Counted from the stretch's first letter, positions 42,899 to 51,849 are shown. The stretch: 64,000 nt of DNA from Chitinophaga sp. 180180018-3 (GCF_037893185.1 NZ_CP140772.1:6262001-6326000), one strand, 5' to 3'. A program made the numbers and translations. The notes: generated by a model not told the origin, from the sequence alone.

Positions 42899-44992
42899 AT
42901 GTATAGACCGGAACACGGATATAAAAAGTCATTTAGATTAGGTTCCCTGCATTCGCTTGTTTTATTGCACTTATGCATTTTACTGATAACTGCCTGTAAC
43001 CAATCGCATAAACAGATGGCGGATCATTCCGCCTATTTCGACCCGGTTTTTAGTACGTCTGCCCTCTATACATCCGATCGATATGAGGAAGCCTCCCGGC
43101 ACCTGGATTCGGCATACAGCGCTTTTCCTAACCCCAGCCCATTAGACCTGTCAAGAAAATATTATTTTAAACTGGATCATTACTGGTTGGGGCAACATGA
43201 TCCCAGGATGGCAAGCATTTATATCGATAGTATCTTAAATATCCTCGCTGATTTTAAAAACAACCCTGCCTGTTCCAAAACATATGGTCTTGCACTACTA
43301 TGCCAGGGTGATTTGTTTCGTGAACAGTTGCAGTTCAGCGAGGCGATTGACCGCTATTTTCAGGGACGGGAGTATATTCAAAGATCCGGCGACACCTGCA
43401 TGTTCTATGAGTTTGATGGAAGAATTGCCATGGTGTATTATCGACAGAAAAAATACGCTGATGCAGTTACTTATTTTCGGGAAGCTTTTCTACACCTGAA
43501 TACCTGTCGCCAGGACACATTCTACCGGTTTCATTATCAACAGGGGCAACTGGATAATATCGGCCTGTGTTATTACTACCTCAATCGCATCGACAGTGCT
43601 CTCTTCTATTATGATAGTGCATTGCGTTATATTCAGCTGTACGAGCCGGTTTTTAAGGGCATGCCCCGGCGGGAAAGGAATATAATGATATCTAAAGGGG
43701 TTATTTATGGTAATAAAAGCGAAGCTCTTTTGAAAACCGGAGATACATCCCAGGTAGAAAATCTGTATAAAACAAGCATTAGCATTAACCTGCAAAAAGG
43801 GAGCGAAATATCTGATGCAGAAGGTACCATCGCTAAACTAATCGACATGCTACTCAGTCAAAGGAGATATAGTGAAGCGCAGGTATGGCTCGAAAAGCTA
43901 AACTCTTCCCTTGATTCATTTCCTAATACCAGTGCCAGACTCCGGTGGTTGTTCCTTCAATCGCAGTTTTATGAGTTAAAGAATCAGTCGTTGCCAGCGC
44001 TGAGTTTTCTTCACCGCTATCTTCGGATGAAAGATTCTCTGGACAATATTAATAATCCACTTACCAGTCTGAATACCCAGCAGCAATTCAACTTCCTGGC
44101 CAAAGACTTCGAATTGAAATTATTAAAGAAACAGGATGAAGTCAAAAACGCCTATCTCATCATTTCGCTGCTATTCTCAGCACTTGCGCTGGGCATTATT
44201 CTGCAGGTATGGTATAATGCCAAAAAAGCGCACACCAATGCTAAAAAACTGCAGGTAATGAACGATACGATTTCCAGGCAAAATGAAATCCTCGAAGAGA
44301 GTCTCAGCGCCCTGGAGCAAAGCCAGCAAAACAATACGAAAATGATGAGAATTGTTGCGCACGATCTGCGTAACCCCATTGGCGCTATCATTCCCTTGTC
44401 AGAACTTTTACACGATTCCGGCGCAATCACCGATAGCGATAGTTCGGAGCTATTGACTATCATCCGGGAATCTGCCACTCATTCGTTGACGCTTATCAGC
44501 GAAATGATGAACCTCGATATCGCCAGCGATATTCGCAAAGAGCCCGTTGAATTACACACCGTTATTCAATACTGCATCGGGTTGTTGCAACAAAAAGCCC
44601 GGGAAAAAGGGCAAACGATTGTTGCTGAACTGCATCCCTCCATTGTGGACTGCGACAGGGAAAAGATGTGGCGGGTGTTCAGTAATCTTATTACCAATGC
44701 CATTAAATTCAGTCCTGCCGGGGCGGTTATCCGTGTATCCATGGAAAACAGCGGATCATTGGTGCGGATAGCTGTAAAAGACAACGGCATTGGCATTCCG
44801 GATGATATAAAAAATAATCTCTTTAGTCTTTCAGGAACCGCCAGACGCAGCGGCACCTCTGGTGAACAATCTTTCGGACTGGGTTTATTTATCTGTAAAC
44901 AGATCGTAGAGGCACATGGCGGCCGGATTTGGGCGGAAAGCAGTGAAGGTAATGGCAGTACGTTCTGGATTGAATTGACGGCGATGGAATGA
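42899..44992 (+). CDS. TPR-containing sensor histidine kinase with lipoprotein-like N-terminus
   Basis: 697 residues. The N-terminus has a signal-like stretch ending ITAC (Cys33). TPR-like helices follow (about 60-400), then one transmembrane helix (about 417-438), a coiled coil (445-475), and the HisKA and ATPase domains. The phospho-acceptor H488 lies in IVAHDLRNPIGAI, the N box in FSNLITNAIKFSP, G1 in DNGIGIPDD and G2 in GLGLFICKQIVEAHGG. It ends after the ATPase domain with no receiver domain, and no response regulator lies nearby, so its partner is elsewhere. The TPR region should sense a periplasmic or envelope signal. Downstream is a perfect terminator. Confidence 0.93.
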   Translation: MYRPEHGYKKSFRLGSLHSLVLLHLCILLITACNQSHKQMADHSAYFDPVFSTSALYTSDRYEEASRHLDSAYSAFPNPSPLDLSRKYYFKLDHYWLGQHDPRMASIYIDSILNILADFKNNPACSKTYGLALLCQGDLFREQLQFSEAIDRYFQGREYIQRSGDTCMFYEFDGRIAMVYYRQKKYADAVTYFREAFLHLNTCRQDTFYRFHYQQGQLDNIGLCYYYLNRIDSALFYYDSALRYIQLYEPVFKGMPRRERNIMISKGVIYGNKSEALLKTGDTSQVENLYKTSISINLQKGSEISDAEGTIAKLIDMLLSQRRYSEAQVWLEKLNSSLDSFPNTSARLRWLFLQSQFYELKNQSLPALSFLHRYLRMKDSLDNINNPLTSLNTQQQFNFLAKDFELKLLKKQDEVKNAYLIISLLFSALALGIILQVWYNAKKAHTNAKKLQVMNDTISRQNEILEESLSALEQSQQNNTKMMRIVAHDLRNPIGAIIPLSELLHDSGAITDSDSSELLTIIRESATHSLTLISEMMNLDIASDIRKEPVELHTVIQYCIGLLQQKAREKGQTIVAELHPSIVDCDREKMWRVFSNLITNAIKFSPAGAVIRVSMENSGSLVRIAVKDNGIGIPDDIKNNLFSLSGTARRSGTSGEQSFGLGLFICKQIVEAHGGRIWAESSEGNGSTFWIELTAME

Positions 44993-45069
44993 TAAAAAAG
45001 CTATACAAGTTTTAGAAGATTAACTGTTAGCGTTTGCATTTTTTTGCCGCAAATGACAGTATATAAAAA

Positions 45070-45100
45070 GATAAAACCCGCTCTAAGAGCGGGTTTTATC
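45070..45100. terminator. Bidirectional terminator between histidine kinase and tRNA-Gln(TTG)
   Basis: GATAAAACCCGCTC (45070-45083) pairs without mismatch with GAGCGGGTTTTATC (45087-45100), loop TAA. It lies 77 bases after the kinase stop and 4 bases after the tRNA 3' end on the other strand. Confidence 0.92.
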
Positions 45101-45104
45101 TTTG

Positions 45105-45175
45105 TTGCCCAACCAGGATTCGAACCTAGACAAACAGAACCAAAATCTGTCGTACTACCATTATACTATTGGGCA
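45105..45175 (-). tRNA. tRNA-Gln (anticodon TTG)
   Basis: A 71-nt cloverleaf: acceptor TGCCCAA/TTGGGCA, anticodon stem ACAGA/TCTGT with loop TTTTGGT and anticodon TTG, and a T arm with GGTTCGAATCC. It reads CAA (and CAG by wobble). CCA is not encoded. Confidence 0.96.
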
Positions 45176-45198
45176 ATACCCCTTGTTGTTTGGGATGG

Positions 45199-45227
45199 CA
45201 AAAGTATAACTTTTTTTATTTCTGCAA
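45199..45227 (-). promoter_or_regulatory. Promoter of tRNA-Gln(TTG)
   Basis: On the minus strand TTG (45227-45225), an 18-base spacer and TACTTTTG (45206-45199) match the Bacteroidota promoter form; the -7 box lies 23 bases before the tRNA. Confidence 0.8.
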
Positions 45228-45280
45228 AAAAAACTTGCAATATTTTTAAAATATTCTTCTAAACCCGCTACCACAAACAC

Positions 45281-46321
45281 TTACAACAGAATTCTATTAA
45301 CTTTTTCGCTTATTTGTTCTGGTTTTATCCACTCCATACAAGCATGATCTCCTCTGAAACAGGGCTTATTCCCAAATACAGAACAGGGCCTGCAGGTAAG
45401 CGTATCTATCTGCACTGCATTATCAGCCGATTGTCCATAGCCCATAAAACCAGCGAAAGGATGGGTAGCGCCCCATACAGATACCACCGGCACCCCAAAT
45501 AACGATGCCAGGTGCATATTGGCCGAATCCATGCTAATCATTACATCCAGCTGGCTGATAACAGCCATTTCATCTGCCAGCCTGAAACGCCCGGCCAGCA
45601 TAATTGCCCGGGGATATTTCTCTGCCAGCAAACTAAGCTGTGCCACTTCTTCTTTTCCTCCGCCCATCAGCAATACCTGCACGGTCGGATCTGCCACCAA
45701 TGCTGCCAATATCTGCTCCATTTTCCCGAGGGGATACATCTTCTCCCGGTAAGTAGCAAACGGCGCCATTCCTACCCATTTTTTGCCCGTTTTCAGCCCC
45801 GTCAGCGCTGTTACTGCTTCCGGCAGTAACCGAGGCCTAAAAACAGGTTCACGGCCCATTTCACAGCGGAATCCTAGCTCCCTGAAAACGGTCGCATAGC
45901 GCTCGATGGTAGTCGTAACCGGCTCAAGTACCTTATGCTCTTTCCTCGTCAGCGCTTTTTTGGCAGCACGGCCTTTATCAATCGCCACTACGGGAGTACC
46001 GCTCAACCGGAAAAAAGTACGGATAATCTGGGAGCGCAGCACATTGTGCAGATCGGCCACTGCGTGGATCCGGTGCGCCTTTTTTATCTCCCGGAACAAA
46101 TGGTACAAACCCTTTACCCCCTTATGCACACCTTTCACATCGGCAGGGAAAAAAGTCAGTCGGGAAATGCCTTCACACAACGCCCCCCAGTTCCGGTTGG
46201 TGACGAAAACAATCTCCAGCTCCGGATTATCGTTCAGCACCTGTTTCATCACAGGAATGGTCATAGCCACATCTCCCATGGCCGACAACCGGGTAACCAG
46301 TATCGTTTTGGTAGTGCTCAA
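45281..46321 (-). CDS. Glycosyltransferase family 9 (heptosyltransferase-like)
   Basis: 346 residues with the GT9/GT-B layout: N-terminal ILVTRLSAMGDVAMTIPV (the glycine loop that begins the fold), a central linker with KKWVGMAPFATYREKMYP, and a C-terminal donor-binding part (LLMGGGKEE, DVMISMDSANMHLASLFGVPVVSVWGATHP). Such enzymes add heptose or related sugars to lipopolysaccharide core. The only start that keeps the first strand is TTG at 46321, since no ATG lies between the upstream stop and it. It follows a DUF4254 gene by 12 bases, a frequent pair in Bacteroidota. Confidence 0.92.
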   Translation of the reverse strand: MSTTKTILVTRLSAMGDVAMTIPVMKQVLNDNPELEIVFVTNRNWGALCEGISRLTFFPADVKGVHKGVKGLYHLFREIKKAHRIHAVADLHNVLRSQIIRTFFRLSGTPVVAIDKGRAAKKALTRKEHKVLEPVTTTIERYATVFRELGFRCEMGREPVFRPRLLPEAVTALTGLKTGKKWVGMAPFATYREKMYPLGKMEQILAALVADPTVQVLLMGGGKEEVAQLSLLAEKYPRAIMLAGRFRLADEMAVISQLDVMISMDSANMHLASLFGVPVVSVWGATHPFAGFMGYGQSADNAVQIDTLTCRPCSVFGNKPCFRGDHACMEWIKPEQISEKVNRILL

Positions 46322-46333
46322 GAATGAAAAATT

Positions 46334-46939
46334 TTATTTTTCAGTTTTGTATAATACTGGGTTCAACGAAGGATCATTATACATCTTCATTTGCTTGTAT
46401 ACTTTCATATACTTTTTACCGGCAGCAATATCCGCCAGCAACTCTTCTATCGCTGCGCCCAGATCTTTCTGCTGCTCCAGCAGGATATCCAGCTTACGCT
46501 GACATGCTGCACGGTGCTCCGGCGTAGCATCTGAACGGGTGGCCTCCTCATGCATATGATAGATCTTCAGCGCCAGAATCGATAAACGATCGATGGCCCA
46601 GGCCGGGCTTTCCGTATTGATGCTGGCATCCGCTGCCGGCGCCACCGCCCGGTATTTTTCAAGGAAGTAGCTGTCGATATACTCTACTACATCTGTGCGC
46701 TCCTGATTGGAACGATCAATCCAGCGCTTGATTCCCAACGCTTCTACGGGATCAATCTTAGGATCACGGATGATATCTTCGAGATGCCATTGAACGGTAT
46801 CTATCCAGTTTTTCAGGAACAGCAGGTGCTCAATACTGCTTTTTTCATAGGGATTGGAAATAGCCTGATGCACATTGTTATGCTCGTGATAGGCCACGAT
46901 ACTCTGGTTAAATATCTTATTGCACAATTGTGTAAACAT
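46334..46939 (-). CDS. DUF4254 protein, GT9 neighbour
   Basis: 201 residues, mostly helical. The family-like start (AYHEHNNVHQAISNPYEKSSIEHLLFLKNWIDTVQWHLEDIIRDP), WIDRSNQERTDVVEYID and the C-terminal helices with DILLEQQKDLGAAIEELLADI are typical of DUF4254, a Bacteroidota family of unknown function that often precedes a lipopolysaccharide glycosyltransferase gene. It is soluble and has no signal peptide. Confidence 0.9.
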   Translation of the reverse strand: MFTQLCNKIFNQSIVAYHEHNNVHQAISNPYEKSSIEHLLFLKNWIDTVQWHLEDIIRDPKIDPVEALGIKRWIDRSNQERTDVVEYIDSYFLEKYRAVAPAADASINTESPAWAIDRLSILALKIYHMHEEATRSDATPEHRAACQRKLDILLEQQKDLGAAIEELLADIAAGKKYMKVYKQMKMYNDPSLNPVLYKTEK

Positions 46940-47020
46940 GGCGCAAATATACCAGCTTTTTAGTGTTTTAGCTATCCCCGGGATATTTCATTCACGACCA
47001 TCCGGGACCCCCTGAAAATC

Positions 47021-47050
47021 AAAAAAGCGCATGGTAGATACCATACGCTT
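47021..47050 (-). terminator. Terminator-like hairpin with T-run on the minus strand
   Basis: AAGCG-C-ATGGTA (47025-47036) pairs with TACCAT-A-CGCTT (47039-47050), one mismatch. On the minus strand it is followed by TTTTTT. No minus-strand protein gene ends before it, so it would end a non-coding transcript. Confidence 0.6.
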
Positions 47051-47536
47051 ATTGTAAAAGATTGTCATGTGAATGTTCGAGAATGCAAATCGTGAAGGCT
47101 TCTAATGGTTATCTTGGGGTTGAAATCCCTTCAAGGTTATACCACCTTAGTCCTTTTACCCTAAAATGATGCTGTAACACATCACGTGTTGGCAATAATA
47201 TTTTTTATGATAAATTTTAGCTTTCTGATTTTTATTAAATGCAGTAACAATCAATCACTCTAATGGCTATACGTTTCTTGAGGGGTACTCAGTAAAGGTC
47301 CTCACTGTAATTATGGGCTACCTCAGGGTTCGCAAATTACAGGTTCGGATCACAAACGTTGAAATTTCACAAAACAAGCAACTTATTGATTTAATGTTGC
47401 TTTTATGGGATCTTCCTCGCCGATGTTGACAACTATCCTTTTGTTGAATTATTCTCAATAATACCGGGTTTTCTACATTAATCAGGGTTCATATTTCAGA
47501 CATCATCCTTTCCGTGTGTCTTGATGCAAATTAAAT

Positions 47537-47568
47537 GTGGCCACTGCTAAAGGGAATGCAGTGGCCAC
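47537..47568 (-). terminator. Terminator of the amino-acid permease gene
   Basis: GTGGCCACTGC (47537-47547) pairs perfectly with GCAGTGGCCAC (47558-47568), loop 10, with AT-rich flanks. It lies 49 bases beyond the permease stop on the minus strand; the T-run is weak. Confidence 0.7.
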
Positions 47569-47616
47569 TAAATTTTGTACAACGTTTGTGCTAAATCCTC
47601 GTTTTTCTTGTCCGTT

Positions 47617-49047
47617 TTAGCTATTGGCAGCCTTCGACTGACGTGCCATTGCCAGATAATACAATGGTATCCCCAGCAATATGATTCCCAGCCCCGGTAA
47701 GGTATAACTGGTTTCAAATACCAGCAACAATGCCGCTAATGCCGATGCGACCACAATATAAATCATCGGAAATACAGGGTATCCGAATGCTTTATATGGC
47801 CTTTCCAATTCCGGCCGCTTCTTTCTTAAAATGAAAATCCCCAGTATGGTCAACACGTAAAATATCAATACGCCAAAAATTACCAGTGCCAGCAGGTCGT
47901 TGTACCTGCCTGTCAGACATAACAACGATGCCCATATACACTGAATCCATAACCCGCTCGATGGTACGCTGAAACGGTTGAGTACCCCCGCCTGCCGGAA
48001 GAACAGTTTATCCTGCGCCATCGTATAATAAATCCTGGCGCCCGACAGGATCAGCCCATTATTACAGCCAAAGGTGGAAATCATGATCATGACGGCAATA
48101 ATAATAGCTCCGGAAGAACCAAAAATTTTATCGGCAGCAGCCACTCCCACCCTGTCATTGGCCGCAAATGCAATCTCATTCAGCGGCAGTACAGCCAGGT
48201 ACATCAGGTTACAACTCACATAGATGATGGTAACGATGAGCGTTCCCAGAAATAGCGAACGACCTATATTTTTCGCAGGGTTCTTGATTTCTCCCGCAAT
48301 AAAAGTCACATTATTCCAGGCGTCGCTGGAAAATAAGGACCCTTTCATAGATACCGCAATAGCGCCAAACAGCGCTAAACCCGACAATGCCGTAACTGGC
48401 GGTTCTGTTTTCATATTCAACGCTGTGGCCGCCCAGGCATGTTCCCAGTTAGCTGCCCATATCTCGTGCTTTGCCCCGATGAGCAGGCCGAAAATGATCA
48501 GTCCGAACAAGGATAATATCTTCGCTAATGTAAATACTGTCTGAATTATTTTACCATGTTGTACTCCCCGTGTATTGATAAACGTTAGTAGGAAGATGGA
48601 TACAATCGCCACTATCTGCGCTGCGGAAATCTGTATAACATGCAAATCCAACAGGATATTTTTCTCACTGAAGCCAGGAATCAGGTAGGCAGTGAATTTG
48701 GCAAAGGCAACAGCTACTGCTGCAATGGTACCGGTTTGTATCACACCAAACTGAGTCCAGCCAAATAAAAAGGCGATAAACGGATTATAGGCTTCTCTCA
48801 AATATACATACTGACCTCCTGCTTTCGGAAACATCCCGGACAATTCACCATAACTCAAAGCTGCAATCAATGTAATGATACCTGCCAATACCCACATGGC
48901 AGTAATCCATCCCGCTCCACCCACGCTGCGGGCAATTTCTGCGGTTACAATGAAAATACCGGAGCCGATCATAGACCCCGCTACAATCATGGTTGAATCC
49001 AGTAATCCTAAAGAAGGCTTAAATGATTTAGTTTGGTTGATTTCCAT
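47617..49047 (-). CDS. APC-family amino-acid permease
   Basis: 476 residues with about 12 membrane helices. The first carries the APC substrate-backbone motif GSMIGSGIFIVTAEIA (near residue 24), and FPKAGGQYVYLREAYNPFIAFLFGW is the second family block. The C-terminal sequence RPYKAFGYPVFP is typical of the LAT/APC branch (transporters of neutral or cationic amino acids). It is a cytoplasmic-membrane transporter of unknown exact substrate. It lies alone on its strand between the structured gene-free region and the OmpH-like gene's terminator. Confidence 0.94.
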   Translation of the reverse strand: MEINQTKSFKPSLGLLDSTMIVAGSMIGSGIFIVTAEIARSVGGAGWITAMWVLAGIITLIAALSYGELSGMFPKAGGQYVYLREAYNPFIAFLFGWTQFGVIQTGTIAAVAVAFAKFTAYLIPGFSEKNILLDLHVIQISAAQIVAIVSIFLLTFINTRGVQHGKIIQTVFTLAKILSLFGLIIFGLLIGAKHEIWAANWEHAWAATALNMKTEPPVTALSGLALFGAIAVSMKGSLFSSDAWNNVTFIAGEIKNPAKNIGRSLFLGTLIVTIIYVSCNLMYLAVLPLNEIAFAANDRVGVAAADKIFGSSGAIIIAVMIMISTFGCNNGLILSGARIYYTMAQDKLFFRQAGVLNRFSVPSSGLWIQCIWASLLCLTGRYNDLLALVIFGVLIFYVLTILGIFILRKKRPELERPYKAFGYPVFPMIYIVVASALAALLLVFETSYTLPGLGIILLGIPLYYLAMARQSKAANS

Positions 49048-49059
49048 ATGAATATTTAT

Positions 49060-49089
49060 AAAAAATCCCGGTTCCTCCTGGAACCGGGA
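49060..49089 (-). terminator. Terminator of the OmpH/Skp-like gene
   Basis: TCCCGGTTCC (49066-49075) pairs with GGAACCGGGA (49080-49089), loop TCCT. On the minus strand a TTTTTT run follows. It lies 36 bases after the OmpH-like stop. Confidence 0.92.
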
Positions 49090-49125
49090 CTATAAGGTAG
49101 AAAAAATTTCTGATGGTTAGCGCGA

Positions 49126-49740
49126 TTATTTGGTAGCACCTTTATCATTCATTCCTTTGATCACCTCACTGGTAATATCGTATGCAGGGTCCTTATACAG
49201 GATATTGCTGTTGGCACTGCGATAAGAGAAAATAAACCCATAACGTTTGTCGGCATTGAATGCCTTCAGGAAATCATCCAGCTTTTTCTGCAGCTCTTCG
49301 CTGAATTTAGTCTCCTGCTCAGCATACGCTGCACGCAGGTTCTGAGCTTCCTGTTCCAGCTGCTGCTGTTTAGCCATCAGACTGCGTTGTGCAGTTTCTC
49401 CCTGTTCCTGGGTAAGTGTGGATGCCTTACGCTGCAGATCCTGATATTCAGCTTGTAACGCCCGGGCCTTACCCTTCAGCTGATTATCCATTTGCTGCTG
49501 TTTTTGCTCCAGTATGCCCCTTTTTTCCTTAAAGTACTCAAAGTGCGCTTCCAGCGAATCCAGATCTACGTAAGCAATTTTGAAATTAGCCACACCTGCC
49601 TGAGCATTGCTGCTTGTTGCAGGGGCAGAAGAAGACGCTGGCGTATTGCTACCAGCTTTATTTCCCTGGCAAGACATCAATAATCCGGCTGCTGACGCCG
49701 CTAAAAAAAATTTGGTAACCGACTGTTTACAAATGCGCAT
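49126..49740 (-). CDS. OmpH/Skp-family lipoprotein
   Basis: 204 residues with a lipobox (LLMSC, Cys24) and a Ser/Ala-rich linker. The rest is an OmpH/Skp fold: FKIAYVDLDSLEAHFEYFKEKR, a long Gln/Glu/Lys coiled coil (about 75-155) and a closing strand unit (YGFIFSYRSANSNILYKDPAYDITSEVIKGMN). Skp-like proteins hold outer-membrane proteins during transit. The lipidated form occurs in Bacteroidota and would be membrane-anchored. It is a single gene between two terminator-bounded units. Confidence 0.9.
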   Translation of the reverse strand: MRICKQSVTKFFLAASAAGLLMSCQGNKAGSNTPASSSAPATSSNAQAGVANFKIAYVDLDSLEAHFEYFKEKRGILEQKQQQMDNQLKGKARALQAEYQDLQRKASTLTQEQGETAQRSLMAKQQQLEQEAQNLRAAYAEQETKFSEELQKKLDDFLKAFNADKRYGFIFSYRSANSNILYKDPAYDITSEVIKGMNDKGATK

Positions 49741-49845
49741 GTGAATTTGCTTCTTTTAGTACATTTTTGGAAATGGAAGGGCTAAAATAATGCTTTTACC
49801 TGATTTTCAAATTGCCATCCGCTTTTTTTAGCCTGTTTTTAACGA

Positions 49846-50883
49846 TCATTTGGTCTGCCTGACTTTCTCCAACAATATTTCCGGCTCATTGGTGGTAATA
49901 TAATCCACCCCATCTTTTAACAACACATCCATTATTTCAGGAGCATCTACCGTCCAGGCATTGGTGGTAATCCCCTGTTGCCGGGATATTGCAATCAGCT
50001 GAGGTTGTTGCTTAAATACCTGCTGATGATAATCAAGCCCCCATATACCGTCCGCCTTCAATTGTTCCGGTGTTTTATCACCATTGAGATAGGCAATTTT
50101 GGCTGCCGGATCCAGTTCTTTCAGTTTTTTGCAAATATTATAGTCGAAGCTGATGTAAAACATCCAGGCCTGAGCCTTCTTTGCCCTGACCAATGCCATC
50201 GCTTTAGTAGCCAGCAATTGTCCTTTCCCTTTGCCGGAAGGTTTCAGCTCCAGTACCAGCCGGGTGCTGCCTTGTGTCATGATCACATCAATGTATTCCT
50301 CCAGGGAAGGCACATGATCTCCATTCTTCAATTGTACTGCCTGCAAATCCGCCATGGTGGATTCTTCTACCTTCTTCCCTCCGATTTCAGGATCATGGGA
50401 AATGACCAGCTGATTATCGGACGAAAGCCATACATCAAATTCAGAACCCTCACATCCCAGTCTGATGGCGTCTTTCAGGGAGGTGATGCTGTTCTGACTA
50501 CCTTCATGATGCTTCCACGCACCACGATGGGCGATCACCTTATTCTTAATAAACTGGTCCTTTACCAGCAGGAAATCCGCAGTATCACTGCCGGCTGCAA
50601 TGCTTACCGGAAACGTTGTTTTCCCGTCTTTCCCAACACTCGATTTCTTTTTTAATTTCAATTCACTGCCACTCACTGTAAACAAACCGGAAGCATCTTT
50701 CAGTAGTTTTGCCTCCGCAGGTTGGCCATTTTTTCCGAAAATCCTGCCAATCAGCGCATTTTTCTGGTCAACCGGCACCGTATAGGCATCCAGGTAAAGG
50801 CCTGCCGCCTCCTGTGCCTGAACCGCCGTGGCGCCCGCCAGCGCCATCCCTGCCAGTAGGAATACTTTCTTGCGTTTATTCAT
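49846..50883 (-). CDS. Secreted glycerophosphodiester phosphodiesterase
   Basis: 345 residues with a signal peptide (about 1-24, AVQAQ), an N-terminal extension of about 90 residues and a GDPD TIM barrel. HRG at 119-121 begins the catalytic block (IAHRGAWKHHEGSQNS), GCEGSEFDVWLS supplies the metal acids, and ISHDPEIGG carries the second histidine. These enzymes split glycerophosphodiesters into glycerol-3-P and an alcohol. The ATG at 50883 is chosen because it starts the signal peptide; the frame is open to 50937. Confidence 0.92.
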   Translation of the reverse strand: MNKRKKVFLLAGMALAGATAVQAQEAAGLYLDAYTVPVDQKNALIGRIFGKNGQPAEAKLLKDASGLFTVSGSELKLKKKSSVGKDGKTTFPVSIAAGSDTADFLLVKDQFIKNKVIAHRGAWKHHEGSQNSITSLKDAIRLGCEGSEFDVWLSSDNQLVISHDPEIGGKKVEESTMADLQAVQLKNGDHVPSLEEYIDVIMTQGSTRLVLELKPSGKGKGQLLATKAMALVRAKKAQAWMFYISFDYNICKKLKELDPAAKIAYLNGDKTPEQLKADGIWGLDYHQQVFKQQPQLIAISRQQGITTNAWTVDAPEIMDVLLKDGVDYITTNEPEILLEKVRQTK

Positions 50884-50963
50884 TTTACTAATATTTATGA
50901 CTAAAAATAGGGCGTTATTTATTGCTTTTCCAACCATTGGTGGAAAAGTAAGCTACAGCAAAA

Positions 50964-51009
50964 GAGGGCTGATCTCCCTCTGAATCCTTTTTTAGCGAGC
51001 AAAAAAGGA
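50964..51009 (-). terminator. Hairpins between the DUF4397 and GDPD genes
   Basis: TCCTTTTTT/AAAAAAGGA (50985-50993 with 51001-51009) and GAGGG/CCCTC (50964-50968 with 50976-50980) lie downstream of the DUF4397 stop on the minus strand. The first could end that transcript, but neither is a strong classical terminator. Confidence 0.4.
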
Positions 51010-51025
51010 AAAAACAATCGATTTG

Positions 51026-51802
51026 TTAGTTGTGTGTTACCGTGATTGTATTGAACCTGGCCGGATCTAAAGGATAACCAGTGGTAATAAGCGTATATAC
51101 CTTTCCTTCCTGGGTTCTCACACCTGCAGCAGGAAAAGGAAATGCCTTCAGTACGGTTGGGTTTGCGTTAGTACGGAGATCTATCGGATTTACCATCATT
51201 TGATAAGCGCTGTCTTTATACAGGGGAATAAAATCTGTTAAAGAGGGATAGTACAGCGAACTGAAAAATCTGGGAAATGTATCTCCGGAAAGCGGGTTGT
51301 TAGGATCTGTTACAGCCGGATTTTTTAAATTTACATTCGACCTTATATCCATCCCAAACGGCGCCCGGTTTGGCTGGAAAGCCTGACTGGAATTAAGCAC
51401 CCTGAATTTAGCGGTGCCCGGTCCGAGAGAGGTCAGGTTATCTTCGGTAACTAACACAATATAATTCTGCAGGGCACTATCTGCACTGAGATAAGCAGAG
51501 TAATAGCGGTTATTACGCAAAAATACCTGTTTGGTGAAATAAACTGTTTGGGGATCCCCTGGTTTTCTAATTATCAGATTATATTTCTGCGCCCGGTAAG
51601 ATTTATACCCGACTATATCTCCATATTTCACACTGCTGGCAAAATTGATCGTATCCAGCAGGATATCAAACTGCAGATTTCCTGGTGCAGCATTAACAAA
51701 CATAAAATTACCATGTGTATCCGGTACTGCGCTGTCGCTGTTCTTTTTGCACGCGCCCAGCACTATCATCAGTAAAAGCACAGGAATGATCAGCTGTTTC
51801 AT
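51026..51802 (-). CDS. DUF4397 lipoprotein
   Basis: 258 residues with a lipobox (VLGAC, Cys18) and a DUF4397 beta domain: FMFVNAAPGNLQFDILLDTINFASSVKYGDIVGYKSY near residue 33, then YSAYLSADSALQNYIVLVTEDNLT and a closing ITTGYPLD. DUF4397 proteins are surface or periplasmic lipoproteins of unknown function in Bacteroidota. It stands between GDPD and rpoC on the same strand. Confidence 0.85.
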   Translation of the reverse strand: MKQLIIPVLLLMIVLGACKKNSDSAVPDTHGNFMFVNAAPGNLQFDILLDTINFASSVKYGDIVGYKSYRAQKYNLIIRKPGDPQTVYFTKQVFLRNNRYYSAYLSADSALQNYIVLVTEDNLTSLGPGTAKFRVLNSSQAFQPNRAPFGMDIRSNVNLKNPAVTDPNNPLSGDTFPRFFSSLYYPSLTDFIPLYKDSAYQMMVNPIDLRTNANPTVLKAFPFPAAGVRTQEGKVYTLITTGYPLDPARFNTITVTHN

Positions 51803-51849
51803 GAAATCCGTTTCGTTTAAGGAGAGTCAAATGTAGTGAAATTCAGGGC

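Larger units (their letters stand above)
46940..47616. other. 677-bp gene-free region with many RNA-like stems
   Basis: No convincing coding frame lies here, but paired segments are frequent. A terminator-like hairpin lies at 47025-47050. A long interrupted hairpin at 47095-47155 uses AAGG/CCTT, CTAA/TTAG, TGGT/ACCA, CTTG/CAAG and GGG/CCC. A small hairpin lies at 47171-47193. A three-way-junction-like unit at 47271-47359 uses ACGTTT/AAACGT, TGAGG/CCTCA and CTGTAATT/AATTACAG. AGCAAC/GTTGCT lies at 47377-47401, and a perfect 11-bp hairpin at 47537-47568. The density suggests an RNA gene. I do not recognise it, and the strand is uncertain, with the terminator T-run favouring the minus strand. 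Confidence 0.4.

Noticed and set aside
47021..47568. tmRNA, RNase P RNA or signal-recognition RNA gene
   Set aside because: The expected marks (tRNA-like ends and tag codons, the GAGGAAAGTCC block, the GGAAGGAAGCA-type loop) are absent on both strands.
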